The notes beneath the pieces are model-generated. The model was not told the origin of the DNA. It saw nothing but the letters and a program-made list of their open reading frames with translations, and ran no database searches. From positions 221,502 through 285,501 of the forward strand of contig NZ_JBHUDD010000027.1 of assembly GCF_042677865.1 (NCBI RefSeq): 64,000 nt of DNA. Direction: 5' to 3'. Every line of letters begins with the position of its first letter. Position 1 is the first letter of the stretch. The DNA is from Lutimaribacter salitolerans. GTDB taxonomy: Bacteria > Pseudomonadota > Alphaproteobacteria > Rhodobacterales > Rhodobacteraceae. A program made the position numbers and the translations under genes. Positions 1 to 9,088 of the stretch are shown piece by piece.

Positions 1-202
1 TGTTCAGGAAATACCGCGCAAACGGGGCCGCGTTCCACGCCTTTGCAAAATTCTCGACCGTCAGCGGCGCGGTCAGCACGAACCGCGCCTCGAACTCGGA
101 CGGATGCACCGCCGTCCAGATCGCATAGACCAGCGGCAGCACCCAGACGATGGCCAGAACCACCGCGCCGGTGGTCATCAGGATACGGTCGAACCCGGTC
201 AT
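1..202 (-). CDS. Carbohydrate ABC transporter permease (MalG/UgpE type), 5' part only
   Basis: This is the N-terminal 67 residues of the second inner-membrane permease of the importer encoded by the next four minus-strand genes; the rest lies left of the window. It begins with a short cytoplasmic segment and a hydrophobic helix (about residues 8-28), then a periplasmic stretch containing the P-S-E-F and T-x-E-N-F pattern usual in MalG/UgpE proteins. Its ATG overlaps the stop of the upstream permease by four bases (ATGA), so the two are translationally coupled. The pairing of two permeases is standard for CUT1 sugar importers. Family assignment rests on this pattern and on context. Confidence 0.8.
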   Translation of the reverse strand, partial: MTGFDRILMTTGAVVLAIVWVLPLVYAIWTAVHPSEFEARFVLTAPLTVENFAKAWNAAPFARYFLN

Positions 203-1071
203 TTGTAATGCACCCTGCGGTCGAACAGGAAAAACTGCCCGATCGCCAGCACCCCCAGCAGTGCCAGCATCGCCACGGTCAGCGTCGCGCCATAGGCGGT
301 GTCCCAGAACCGGAACGAGGTTTCATAGATGTAATACAGCAGCAGCGACGACGCATTGTCCGGCCCGCCCCCCGTCAGGATGAAGATGTGATCGACCAGC
401 CGAAAGGCGTTGATCACCGCGTTGATCGACACGAACAGCGTGGTCGGCATCATCAGCGGAAAGGTGATGCGGCGAAAGATCGTCCAGCCGCCCGCGCCTT
501 CGATCCTTGCGGCCTCGGCCAGTTGCGGCGGGATGGCCTGCAACGCGGCAAGGTAGAAGATCATGAAGAACCCCGCCTCTTTCCAGATCGACACCACGAT
601 GATGGCCGCCAATGCGGTATCCGGACTGCCCAGCAGGTTTGTCTGGCCATAGCCAAAGGCCCCCAGCACCTGATCGATCAGGCCGAAACCGGGGGTGTAG
701 AAAAACAGCCAGATGTTCGCCACCGCGATTAGCGGCAGAACCGTCGGCGTGAAATAGGCCATGCGCACCAGCGACCGCCCCGCAAAGGCGCGGTTGACGA
801 ACAGCGCCATGGCGATGGACAGCGCGATGGAAACCGGGATGGTGCCCAGTGCGAACCACAGATTGTTGACCAGCACCTGCCAGAACACCGGGTCGCCGAT
901 CATCCGCTCGTAATTGTCCAGCCCCACGAACTCGGATGGGCGCCGCCCGCGCGGGGTGGAAAAGAAACTGTTCCAGACCGTCGTGACCGCAGGCACATGG
1001 GTGAACAGAAAGATGAACGCCAGCGCCGGGGTCAGCAACAGCCAGCCATGTATCCATTGGCGCGACAGCAT
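199..1071 (-). CDS. Carbohydrate ABC transporter permease (MalF/UgpA type)
   Basis: A 290-residue integral membrane permease of a CUT1 ABC importer; it forms half of the transmembrane channel with the partner starting at 202. About six hydrophobic helices are visible, and the EAA loop (E-A-A-R-I-E-G-A, about residues 187-194), which contacts the ATPase, is intact and followed by the usual P-L-M-M-P run. The start at 1071 is preceded by an AAGGA ribosome site. It follows the binding-protein gene by 60 bases containing a strong hairpin. UgpA and MalF-like sugar permeases share this size; the substrate cannot be read from the sequence. Confidence 0.9.
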   Translation of the reverse strand: MLSRQWIHGWLLLTPALAFIFLFTHVPAVTTVWNSFFSTPRGRRPSEFVGLDNYERMIGDPVFWQVLVNNLWFALGTIPVSIALSIAMALFVNRAFAGRSLVRMAYFTPTVLPLIAVANIWLFFYTPGFGLIDQVLGAFGYGQTNLLGSPDTALAAIIVVSIWKEAGFFMIFYLAALQAIPPQLAEAARIEGAGGWTIFRRITFPLMMPTTLFVSINAVINAFRLVDHIFILTGGGPDNASSLLLYYIYETSFRFWDTAYGATLTVAMLALLGVLAIGQFFLFDRRVHYK

Positions 1072-1097
1072 CGGGGCGTCCTTTCAAGGTAGGGAAA

Positions 1098-1122
1098 CGG
1101 GCGGGCCAGCGCGGCCCGCCCG
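1098..1122 (-). terminator. GC-rich hairpin between binding-protein and permease genes
   Basis: A perfect 10-bp inverted repeat with a 5-base loop lies just after the stop of the solute-binding-protein gene and before the permease. In the direction of transcription it is followed by a short T-rich stretch (TTTCCC). Such hairpins after binding-protein genes are commonly partial terminators or 3'-end stabilisers, giving more binding protein than permease; that role is inferred here. Confidence 0.55.
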
Positions 1123-1131
1123 CAAGGTCAT

Positions 1132-2421
1132 TCAGCGATAGGCGGCCAGGATCGCGTCTGCCTGCGCCTGCGCCTCGGCCAGAGCCTCGGCCGCCGGTTT
1201 GGTGCCTGTGATGGCCGCGGCCAGCGCATCGTTGAAGATCTGCGTGATGCGCTGGTTTTCATAGGTCGACAGCTCGGCCACCGCATGCTCCAGCTGATCG
1301 CGCGCCACCAGAACGGCGGGGAAGTCGGCGGCATAGTCTTTCATCGTGTCGGTTTCCCACGTTGCAGGGCGCGGCGCGACATAGCCGGTTGCCATGGTCC
1401 ACTTGGCCGACTGCTCGGGCAGGGTGATCCACTTGATGAAATCAACGGCGGCGGCCAGTTGCTCGTCGCTGGAACCTTCGAACAGGTAGAAGTTGCCGCC
1501 ACCCGTGGGCGCGCCGCGACGCTTGTTGGCAGGCAGCATGGCCACGCCGAAGTCGAACGGCGCGTTGTCGCGCACGTTGGTCAGGTTGCCCGTGGTGGTC
1601 CACATCATCGCGGTCTGGCCCTCAAAGAACGCCTTGGGGGTGGCGCCCCATTCCACGATGCCGGGCTCCATCACGCCATGCTCGGTCGACAGCGACACCA
1701 GGTATTCCAGCGCCTCGACCACGGCGGGGTCGTCGAAATTGGTCTCGTTGCCGTCCGAATTGGCCAGGATCACGTCGTTCTGCGTGGTCAGACCCTGAAA
1801 CAGCCAATAGGGAAAGCCCGAGGTCGGAATGCGCACGCCCCACTGGCTGACATTGCCGTTGTCGTCCTTCCTGGTCAGGGTCTTGCCCATCTCGACCATC
1901 TCTTCCCAGGTCGCGGGGGGCGTTTCGGGGTCAAGACCGGCCTCGGCAAACGCTTCCTTGTTCCAGTACAGAACCGGGGTCGAGCGCTGGAACGGGATGC
2001 CATAGGTCTTGCCGCCGGTCTGGCTGTTTTCCATGAAGGCGGGGTAAAAGCCGTCCAGCCATGCGCGGTCTTCATCGGTGGTGATGAAATCGTCGAACGG
2101 CAGGATCAGCCCTTCGTCCAGCAGGGTGAACATATCCGCCGACAGCGCCACCGAAAGCTGCGGGGCATTGCCGCCGCGCGCCGCGGTGATCACCTTGGTG
2201 ATCGTGTCCTGATAGCTGCCGGCATAGACCGCATCGATGCTGATGTCGGGGTTGGCGGCCAGGTATTCATCGGTCAGCGACTGGATGACTTCGGCCGCGC
2301 CGCCGCCGACGGCGACGGGGAAATAGAATTGCAGGTCGGTGGCACGCGCCGGTGCCGCCGCAGTGATGGCAAGTGCGGCCGCAGCAGCCGCGCCTTTGAG
2401 GATATTGGCAAGCATGGTCAT
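1132..2421 (-). CDS. Extracellular sugar/glycerol-phosphate-type solute-binding protein
   Basis: A 429-residue periplasmic binding protein (SBP family 1, UgpB/MalE-like) that captures the substrate for the importer. It starts with a cleavable Sec signal peptide (about residues 1-27, ending A-P-A-R-A) and then shows the family run with a Y-A-G-S-Y-Q-D segment near residue 65, as in UgpB-type proteins that bind glycerol-3-phosphate or its diesters. Its ATG overlaps the end of the ATPase gene by four bases. The UgpB resemblance and the DeoR-family regulator suggest a glycerol-phosphate or polyol ligand, but this is inference. Confidence 0.88.
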   Translation of the reverse strand: MTMLANILKGAAAAAALAITAAAPARATDLQFYFPVAVGGGAAEVIQSLTDEYLAANPDISIDAVYAGSYQDTITKVITAARGGNAPQLSVALSADMFTLLDEGLILPFDDFITTDEDRAWLDGFYPAFMENSQTGGKTYGIPFQRSTPVLYWNKEAFAEAGLDPETPPATWEEMVEMGKTLTRKDDNGNVSQWGVRIPTSGFPYWLFQGLTTQNDVILANSDGNETNFDDPAVVEALEYLVSLSTEHGVMEPGIVEWGATPKAFFEGQTAMMWTTTGNLTNVRDNAPFDFGVAMLPANKRRGAPTGGGNFYLFEGSSDEQLAAAVDFIKWITLPEQSAKWTMATGYVAPRPATWETDTMKDYAADFPAVLVARDQLEHAVAELSTYENQRITQIFNDALAAAITGTKPAAEALAEAQAQADAILAAYR

Positions 2422-3578
2422 GGAGTCCTTTGGTTGAGAACGGGCGCATCCGCGCCGGGAGTGGCCACCGGCAGTCCGGTCCGGGCCAGCAACGACACCG
2501 GGTCGGGCACGGTAACGCGCGCCCCCGTCCCGGCATCGAAGAGGTGAAAATCATCCGCCGCGACCGCAATCGCAGCCGTGCCGCCGGGCGCGGGCATGGC
2601 ATGGCCCGGCACCCGCATCAGCACCGGCGCATCGCCGATGCGCCCCTGCACCAGCGCATCCGCGCCCAGGTATTCCGCGCCGGTCACGGTCATCGTCAGC
2701 GCGGCAGGGCCATTGGTCGGACCGGCGGCCGGGTGCATCGCCTCGGGGCGGATGCCCACCAGCACCGAGGCGCCCAGCGCCTGTTCCAGCACCGCACCCG
2801 CCTGCCCCAATGCGGCGGCGGGGATCAGGTTCATCGGCGGCGTGCCGATAAAGCGCGCGGCAAAGGTCGTGGCGGGCCGTTCATACAGCGCCTCGGGCGA
2901 GGCCGCCTGCTCCACCCGACCGGCATTCATCAGCACCACCTGATCGGCCATGGTGATCGCCTCGACCTGATCATGGGTGACGTAGATCATCGTGAATCCC
3001 AATTCGCGCTGCAACGCGCGCAGCTCGGTCCGCATGGTCTGGCGCAGCTTGGCATCCAGGTTCGACAGCGGCTCATCCATCAGGCAGATCGAGCGTTTGG
3101 CAATCACCGCCCGCCCCAGCGCCACGCGCTGCTGCTGCCCGCCCGACAGCGCGGCGGGCTTGCGGTCCAGCAGATCGCTCAGCCCCAGCAGGGACGCCAC
3201 ACGCTCCAGCCGGTCCTGCCGTTCGGCGCGTTTCACCCCGCGTGTGCGCAGGCCGAAGATGATGTTCTCCGCCACGCTCAGATGTGGAAACAGCGCGTAG
3301 GACTGGAACACCATCGACAGGTCGCGCTTGTCCGCCGGTCTTTTGGTCACATCCGCGCCGCCGATCAGCACCCGGCCCGCGCTGGCCGCCTCCAGCCCCG
3401 CAACGATGCGCAGCAAGGTGGATTTGCCACAGCCCGACGGGCCCAGAAGCGCGGTAAAGCTGCCCGGCGCGACATCCACGCTGACACCGTCCAGCGCCGT
3501 TGTGTCGCCCCAGCGTTTCACGATCCCGTCCAGCCGCACCGCGCGGCCCGCCGCTCCCTGCGTCATTGCCTGTGTCAT
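2418..3578 (-). CDS. ABC importer ATP-binding protein (MalK/UgpC type)
   Basis: A 386-residue cytoplasmic ATPase powering the sugar-type importer. Walker A (G-P-S-G-C-G-K-S-T, about residues 46-54), the signature L-S-G-G-Q-Q-Q-R, Walker B ending L-M-D-E-P-L-S-N-L-D and the switch histidine in Y-V-T-H-D are all present. A C-terminal TOBE-type extension of roughly 140 residues, which in this family binds regulators or sugars, follows. It overlaps both the upstream DeoR gene and the downstream binding-protein gene by four bases. The order regulator-ATPase-SBP-permease-permease implies a single transcript. Confidence 0.93.
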   Translation of the reverse strand: MTQAMTQGAAGRAVRLDGIVKRWGDTTALDGVSVDVAPGSFTALLGPSGCGKSTLLRIVAGLEAASAGRVLIGGADVTKRPADKRDLSMVFQSYALFPHLSVAENIIFGLRTRGVKRAERQDRLERVASLLGLSDLLDRKPAALSGGQQQRVALGRAVIAKRSICLMDEPLSNLDAKLRQTMRTELRALQRELGFTMIYVTHDQVEAITMADQVVLMNAGRVEQAASPEALYERPATTFAARFIGTPPMNLIPAAALGQAGAVLEQALGASVLVGIRPEAMHPAAGPTNGPAALTMTVTGAEYLGADALVQGRIGDAPVLMRVPGHAMPAPGGTAAIAVAADDFHLFDAGTGARVTVPDPVSLLARTGLPVATPGADAPVLNQRTP

Positions 3579-4357
3579 GCAACCTCCTGCGCGATGTGCA
3601 GGGCGGTGCCCCGCGCCGCCAGCGCCCGCGCCAGCGCGTCGGGCGGGGTCACGTCGCAGATCACCTGATCGACATCGGTGATATGGCCGCCGCGCACATG
3701 CGCCGCCCGCCCGAACTTGGTGCCATCCAGCAACAGCACCGACCGGCGGCAGTTGCGCAGGATCGCCAGCCGCGCCGCCACCTCTTCCTCGGTGAAATCC
3801 AGCAGCGTGCCATCCTCGGCCACCCCCGCCACGCCGAAGAGGCCGATATCCACCTGATAGCGCGCAAAGAATGCCTGCGTCTGCGGGCCAAGAATGTCGC
3901 GATCACCGGGCCGCACCGTGCCGCCGGGCACATGCACGGTCCAGCCTTCACGGTCGCAGGCAAAGATCGCGATGTTCAGGTTGTTGGTCACAACCGTCAG
4001 GTCAGTCTGATCCTGCAGGGCCTGCACGGCAAATTCCGGCGTCGTGCCGATCGACACGGCAATCGACGCACCCGACGCAACCTCGCGCGAGAACATCTGC
4101 GCGATCCGGGCCTTGGCCCCTTCGTTCAGGCTGCGCCGCGCACCATAGCCCAGATTGCCCGCGCGCGGGGCCTCGACCCCGCCATGCACGCGCCGCAGCA
4201 TCCCGCCCTCGCACAGCAGATTGACATCGCGCCGGATCGTCTGGGTCGACACGCCATAGATCTGCGCAAAGCGCTCGATGGTCACATGACGCTCGTCATG
4301 CACACGGCGCAGCATGTCGCTCTGCCGATCCGAAAACCGCTTGGCCTGCCAGTCCAT
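3575..4357 (-). CDS. DeoR-family transcriptional regulator (GlpR-like)
   Basis: A 260-residue repressor with an N-terminal DeoR helix-turn-helix (about residues 15-65, containing V-S-T-Q-T-I-R-R-D) and a C-terminal DeoRC sugar-phosphate sensor domain with the typical S-I-G-T-T-P pattern. It heads the ABC importer operon and ends in an ATGA overlap with the ATPase gene. An in-frame TTG 15 bases upstream (4372) is possible, but the ATG at 4357 has a GGGGAG site just before it. Family members generally respond to a phosphorylated sugar or polyol and repress the adjacent operon; that role is inferred. Confidence 0.88.
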   Translation of the reverse strand: MDWQAKRFSDRQSDMLRRVHDERHVTIERFAQIYGVSTQTIRRDVNLLCEGGMLRRVHGGVEAPRAGNLGYGARRSLNEGAKARIAQMFSREVASGASIAVSIGTTPEFAVQALQDQTDLTVVTNNLNIAIFACDREGWTVHVPGGTVRPGDRDILGPQTQAFFARYQVDIGLFGVAGVAEDGTLLDFTEEEVAARLAILRNCRRSVLLLDGTKFGRAAHVRGGHITDVDQVICDVTPPDALARALAARGTALHIAQEVA

Positions 4358-4388
4358 CCCGCTCCCCCGCAATCACACAGGAAGGAGT

Positions 4389-4426
4389 TTCATGCTCAGA
4401 TGAACCTCAAGGCACATTCATATGAA
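4389..4426. promoter_or_regulatory. Paired TTCAT/ATGAA inverted repeats upstream of the DeoR operon
   Basis: Two inverted repeats built from the same half-site sit just upstream of the regulator start: TTCAT-N6-ATGAA (4389-4404) and the perfect palindrome TTCATATGAA (4417-4426). They lie in the 254-base divergent space between the importer operon and the plus-strand protease gene. Position and symmetry fit an autoregulatory DeoR operator. The remaining divergent space up to 4611 is AT-rich and shows nothing else that I can name. Confidence 0.35.
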
Positions 4427-4611
4427 AGGTTTGTGAAGTTTTGACCGGGTGCGACTTGTTCGCCTTCCAGACAGCCAGAGCCACCTTATCGCCTTCAAAA
4501 CACCCGCTCTCCGCCTTTCTTGAAATTCGAAAATCATGTAACGTTTTAAAGAATTTCGTCTCGATACACCGCCTGAAAGTTCTTCCCTTATTTCTAACGG
4601 GAACCTTGCAA

Positions 4612-6039
4612 ATGATGCGTCTACTTTGTCTTCTTGGCCTCATCCTTGCTCTCGCCTTGCCGCCAACACGGGGGGCAGCACAGGACTACGCTCAGCTTTT
4701 CCGGAGCTTTGAGGCACGGTTGCTGACACAGCAGGACAAGAGATTCCTGCAAACCGCGCTCGCGTTCGAAGGTCACTATAGCGGTCTACTGGACGGCGAT
4801 TGGGGCCGCATCAGCCAGCGCGCGCTGCAAGACTACACCTTGCAGACCTTTGGGACTCCGGCCGAAGACTGGCACATGGCGTTTCTGGCTTGGTCCTTTT
4901 TTGACAGGTACCAACAGGATGGATGGGATATGCGGTATTTCGCACCCATGGGCATGTCGGTGCTGTTACCGGACAAAACATTGATCAACGATCCGCCCTC
5001 GAACAACTTCGTAAATCTACGACATGCGCGGAGCAGCCTGTCCATATCGCTGGGAATTCTGACCGAGCGTACAGCACAAAGCGTGCATGACTTCACCCTG
5101 CGCCAGCATCTATCGAGAACCGAGCCTTACAGAGTGCGAAAACGCAATATCGCCGTCACATCAGTGACCGAATCCGACGGTTCCAGCCTGTACACGCGCT
5201 CCAATTTTATCAACGGGGCCTGGTCGACCATCATGCTGTCAGCCGATCAGGGTGACCATGCCGTGTTGATGGCCGTAGCCGCCAGCATCTCGATCGGTAG
5301 AGCCGCTCCAATCTCGACAACACCGAATGGGCGCCTTGAACAGGCGATCATGCGCACTACCGCCCTTTTGGAGAACGAAGACTTCGACAACACCCCGGCA
5401 CCACCCGCCCAAGACACAGCCCGCCCCGAAGGCACGCGATCGGGCAGTGGTTTCATCGTGTCGCCCCAAGGCCACGTCCTGACCAATGCGCATGTGGTGG
5501 ACGGATGCCAGACCATCACAATTGACGGCACTTCGGCCAAACTGATCGAAAGCTCGGACGACTTTGACCTCGCCCTGTTGCAGTCGACTGGACTGCAGGG
5601 CAGGACATCGGCGGTATTCTCAGCCAGTCCGGCCGTGCTGAATTCCGATGTAACGGCGGTGGGTTATCCTTATGCAGGGTTGCTGGGCGGGCTCAATGTC
5701 ACGCGCGGTGCGGTGTCCTCGCTAAAGGGGTTGGGCGGCGACTCGACCACGATGCAGATAACTGCACCGGTGCAGACCGGAAACTCGGGCGGACCATTGC
5801 TCGGGGCGCAGGGTCAGGTGGTCGGAGTTGTCGTCTCCAAGCTCGATGTGTTGAAGATGGTGGAAGTTACGGGCGACATACCGCAGAACGTTAACTTCGC
5901 AGTCAGAGGTGAGATTGCAAAACTGTTTCTGGCCCAGAACGGCGTAACCCCGAAACTCGACCTGTCAAATGATCCGATGTCCCCCGAGGCTCTGGCAGCA
6001 GCAGCGCAGGATTTCACTGCATTCATTGCCTGTGACTGA
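4612..6039 (+). CDS. Exported trypsin-like serine protease with peptidoglycan-binding-like N-terminus
   Basis: A 475-residue secreted protease. A signal peptide (about residues 1-23, ending G-A-A-Q) is followed by a segment resembling a PG_binding_1 repeat (about 45-75: L-Q-T-A-L...Y-S-G-L-L-D-G-D-W-G). The C-terminal domain is trypsin/HtrA-like, with catalytic His294 (T-N-A-H-V-V), Asp319 (D-F-D-L-A-L-L) and Ser392 (T-G-N-S-G-G-P). No PDZ domain is evident. An upstream in-frame start at 4441 would put 57 uncharged-then-basic residues before the signal peptide; the ATG at 4612 is preferred. Codon use is clearly less GC-rich than in flanking genes, which suggests later acquisition. The substrate is unknown; an envelope role is inferred. 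Confidence 0.82.
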   Translation: MMRLLCLLGLILALALPPTRGAAQDYAQLFRSFEARLLTQQDKRFLQTALAFEGHYSGLLDGDWGRISQRALQDYTLQTFGTPAEDWHMAFLAWSFFDRYQQDGWDMRYFAPMGMSVLLPDKTLINDPPSNNFVNLRHARSSLSISLGILTERTAQSVHDFTLRQHLSRTEPYRVRKRNIAVTSVTESDGSSLYTRSNFINGAWSTIMLSADQGDHAVLMAVAASISIGRAAPISTTPNGRLEQAIMRTTALLENEDFDNTPAPPAQDTARPEGTRSGSGFIVSPQGHVLTNAHVVDGCQTITIDGTSAKLIESSDDFDLALLQSTGLQGRTSAVFSASPAVLNSDVTAVGYPYAGLLGGLNVTRGAVSSLKGLGGDSTTMQITAPVQTGNSGGPLLGAQGQVVGVVVSKLDVLKMVEVTGDIPQNVNFAVRGEIAKLFLAQNGVTPKLDLSNDPMSPEALAAAAQDFTAFIACD

Positions 6040-6195
6040 CAGGCAGGATCTTTCGGCCAACGCGTTCAACTGCCCGAACCGCATCAATCAATAGTCAGCT
6101 AAGACCTGACAAACGCACCAGTCCACATTTCGGCCTTGCGCCTGCGCACTGATCTCCCCTCGACAGCGCGGCACCCCTGCCCCACGATGCGCGTC

Positions 6196-7098
6196 ATGAG
6201 CCGCATCAATCTTGACCAGTTGAAGACCTTTCTGTGCGTGGTCCGTCAGGGCGGGGTGCGCCGTGCCGCGACCGCCATGCACCTGACCCAGCCTGCCGTC
6301 ACCGCCCGCATCCGCAATCTCGAAGACAGCCTTGGCTGTGCGCTGTTCGACCGCAGCGGCGGCACCATGCGGCTGACCAAGCGGGGCGAACGCCTGCTGC
6401 GCTATGCCGAGGAGTTCGAGCATCTGACCGAACTGGTCGCGCGCGACGTGATCGACCCGGCGGGGCTGGATGGTCACCTGCGCCTTGGCGTGTCCGAGAC
6501 CATCGCCCAATGCTGGCTGCCGGACCTGATCACGCGGCTGCACCGGCACTACCCCAAGCTCGAGATTGAATTCAACGTCGACATCTCGTCCAACCTGCGC
6601 GCAGGCTTGATGGATCAGGAGATTGATCTGGCCATCCTTCTGGGTCCGATCTCGGAACACACGGTCGAGAACATCGACCTGCCGGGGTTCGCGCTGGCCT
6701 GGTATGTCGCCGCCGATGCGCCCGATCTGCCTGGCGCGGCCTTTCTGGGCGGGCGGCCCGTCCTGACCTATGCGCGCAACACCCGCCCCTACCGCGAGAT
6801 CCGCGCGCAACTGATCGCGCAACAGGGGCCGGGCGTGGCGATCTTTCCTTCATCATCCCTGTCGGCCTGCTTTCGGCTGGTCGAGGCGAACCTCGGCGTC
6901 GCCGCCCTGCCCCGCGCGCTTGGCGCGCCCTTCGTGGCACAGGGCCGCATCCGCGAATTCGACCCCGGCTGGCACCCGAACCCCTTGCGCTTTACCGCGT
7001 CCTACATGGGTGAACCGCGCAGCCAGCTGGCCGAAACCGCCGCGCGCATGGCCCGCGACGTGGCGATGGATTACGACAAGGCGCAGGCCAGCGTATAA
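6196..7098 (+). CDS. LysR-family transcriptional regulator
   Basis: A 300-residue LysR regulator. The N-terminal winged helix-turn-helix (about residues 1-60) has the characteristic L-D-Q-L-K-T-F-L start and A-A-x-x-M-H-L-T-Q-P-A-V-T recognition helix; a periplasmic-binding-like effector domain follows (about 90-295). Starts at 6136 and 6187 are also open, but the family begins close to the M-S-R-I-N-L-D-Q sequence at 6196. It stands 84 bases before, and in the same direction as, the 5-oxoproline/D-glutamate-type gene cluster, so it is the likely local regulator; the effector is unknown. Confidence 0.9.
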   Translation: MSRINLDQLKTFLCVVRQGGVRRAATAMHLTQPAVTARIRNLEDSLGCALFDRSGGTMRLTKRGERLLRYAEEFEHLTELVARDVIDPAGLDGHLRLGVSETIAQCWLPDLITRLHRHYPKLEIEFNVDISSNLRAGLMDQEIDLAILLGPISEHTVENIDLPGFALAWYVAADAPDLPGAAFLGGRPVLTYARNTRPYREIRAQLIAQQGPGVAIFPSSSLSACFRLVEANLGVAALPRALGAPFVAQGRIREFDPGWHPNPLRFTASYMGEPRSQLAETAARMARDVAMDYDKAQASV

Positions 7099-7182
7099 GG
7101 AATATCTATCACATCCTAGAAATTTTTTCGATTTGCATTTATACCCGGACACAGCGACCCTTGCTGCATGAAGGGAGAGCCG

Positions 7183-8007
7183 ATGGTATCCACAGATCAC
7201 GACACTCTGCGCCACGCCCCGCTGTCACAGGTCCGCGCAGCGATCCGCGATGGCACCTACCGCGCGCATACTGCCGGGTTGGGTGCGGGATACCTTCAGG
7301 CCAATCTGGCGATCCTGCCCTCGGCCCATGCGCTGGATTTCATGCGGTTCTGCCAGCGCAATCCCAAACCCTGCCCGCTGGTCGGGGTGTCGGACACCGG
7401 CAACCCGATGATGACAACGCTGGGCCATGACATCGACATCCGCACCGACGTGCCCGCCTATACCATCTACCGGGATGGCACGCTGACCGGCACCGCCACC
7501 GACATCGCCGATCTGTGGAGCGATGACATGGTGGCCTTTGCGCTGGGGTGTTCCTTTACCTTTGAAAACGCGCTGATGCAGGCCGGCATCCCGATGTGGC
7601 ATATCGACAATGACACCACCGTGCCGATGTTCCGGTCGTCCATCGACACCGTGCCCGCCGGTCCGTTCTCCGGCAAGATGGTGGTCAGCATGCGTGCCGT
7701 TGCCCCCGGCCATCTGGACCAGGTGCGCGCCATATCGCAGCGGTTTCCGCTAGCCCATGGCGGCCCGGTGCACTGGGGCGATCCCGCCGAAATCGGCATC
7801 CATGATCCGCAGCGCCCCGACTGGGGCGATCCCGCGCCCATCCCCGACGGCCATGTGCCCGTGTTCTGGGCCTGCGGCGTGACACCCCAGGTGGCGCTGG
7901 AATCCGCCAGCCCGCCGATCTGCATCACCCATACGCCGGGCCACATGCTGATCACCGATATTCCCGAGGATGCGGAAACCGCTATCCTTTCCCAAACACC
8001 ACAATAA
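7183..8007 (+). CDS. Putative hydro-lyase / D-glutamate cyclase family protein (DUF1445)
   Basis: A 274-residue cytoplasmic protein of the DUF1445 family (YcsI-like), recognisable by the early R-x-G-x-Y...H-T-A-G segment, the conserved V-G-V-S-D-T-G-N-P block and the later S-F-E/T-F-E-N-A-L motif. Family members are annotated as hydro-lyases or D-glutamate cyclases, converting D-glutamate to 5-oxo-D-proline. A GGGAGAG site precedes the ATG at 7183; an ATG at 7168 lies upstream of that site and is unlikely. It opens a run that continues with a TRAP transporter and PxpB/PxpC, which supports a link to 5-oxoproline metabolism. Confidence 0.88.
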   Translation: MVSTDHDTLRHAPLSQVRAAIRDGTYRAHTAGLGAGYLQANLAILPSAHALDFMRFCQRNPKPCPLVGVSDTGNPMMTTLGHDIDIRTDVPAYTIYRDGTLTGTATDIADLWSDDMVAFALGCSFTFENALMQAGIPMWHIDNDTTVPMFRSSIDTVPAGPFSGKMVVSMRAVAPGHLDQVRAISQRFPLAHGGPVHWGDPAEIGIHDPQRPDWGDPAPIPDGHVPVFWACGVTPQVALESASPPICITHTPGHMLITDIPEDAETAILSQTPQ

Positions 8008-8029
8008 ACCACTCAACAAGGAGAGACCC

Positions 8030-9067
8030 ATGAAACGTCTGCTAACAACCCTCGCCGCCTCGACCGCGCTGGCCGCGCCCGCCATGGCACAGGACCTGTC
8101 CGTCGTCGGCAGCTGGTCAGGCCTGCCCCTGCATATCCAGTACGAGGCCCCGTTCTGGTCCGAGACCCTGCCCGCCGCCTCGGATGGCAGCATCAACGTC
8201 TCGCTGACCACGCACAACCAGATGAACCTGGGCGTGGGCGACGTGTTCCGCCTGCTGGGCGACGGCGTCTATGACGTGGCGATGACCGTGGCCGATTACG
8301 CCGTGGCCGACGCGCCCGAACTCGAAGGTCTGGATGTGCCGCTGGTCGCGCTGACCGCGGACGAGGCGCGTGCGATGGTCGATGCCGCCCGCCCGATGGT
8401 GTCGGACATCTACCGCGACCGCTTCAACAGCCACGTTCTGGCCATCGCGCCCTATCCGCCGCAGATCGTGTTCTGCAACGCCGAAGTCAACGGGCTGGAC
8501 GACATGCAGGGCCTCAAGGTGCGCGGCTCGGGCCGGATGACCGCCAAGTTCCTCGAGGCGCTGGGGGCCGAAGGCGTCAACGTGGCCTTCTCCGAAGTGC
8601 CGGGCGCTTTGCAAAAGGGCGTGGTGGATTGCGCCGTCACCGGGGCCGGGTCGGGCTATTCCGCCGGCTGGTGGGAAGTGTCCACCCACCTGATGGCGAT
8701 CCCGCTGGGCGGCTGGGACAGCGTCGTGACCGCGATCAACCTGGACAAGTGGAACAGCCTTGATGCCGACACGCAGAACCTGATCGAAACCCAGATCAAG
8801 GCCGAGTTCGAAGACCCCGCATGGGCCACCGCGCAGACCGCGCTGGTCGATGACATCGCCTGCCTGACCGGCAACGGCGACTGCCCCGCGGGCGAGGCAC
8901 GCGACATGACACTGGTCGAGGTCAGCGACGAGGATTTCGCCCGCGCCCGCGAGGTGCTGGTGGAACAGGTTCTGCCCGAATGGGCCGAGCGCGCGGGCGG
9001 TGACTGGGCCCAGCGCTGGAATGACAGCGTCGGACAGGTCGTCGGCGTGACCATCGCCACCAACTAA
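8030..9067 (+). CDS. TRAP transporter solute-binding protein (DctP family)
   Basis: A 345-residue periplasmic receptor for a tripartite TRAP uptake system. A Sec signal peptide (about residues 1-21, ending A-M-A-Q) is preceded by a clear GGAGAG ribosome site. The DctP hallmark region, M-Q-G-L-K-V-R-G-S-G with the conserved arginine that binds a substrate carboxylate, is at about residues 162-171. It lies 22 bases after the cyclase gene and is followed by the two membrane subunits. By context the ligand may be 5-oxoproline, D-glutamate or a related carboxylate; this is inference. Confidence 0.9.
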   Translation: MKRLLTTLAASTALAAPAMAQDLSVVGSWSGLPLHIQYEAPFWSETLPAASDGSINVSLTTHNQMNLGVGDVFRLLGDGVYDVAMTVADYAVADAPELEGLDVPLVALTADEARAMVDAARPMVSDIYRDRFNSHVLAIAPYPPQIVFCNAEVNGLDDMQGLKVRGSGRMTAKFLEALGAEGVNVAFSEVPGALQKGVVDCAVTGAGSGYSAGWWEVSTHLMAIPLGGWDSVVTAINLDKWNSLDADTQNLIETQIKAEFEDPAWATAQTALVDDIACLTGNGDCPAGEARDMTLVEVSDEDFARAREVLVEQVLPEWAERAGGDWAQRWNDSVGQVVGVTIATN

Positions 9068-9088
9068 ACGCAAGAAAGGGCCCCGGCC

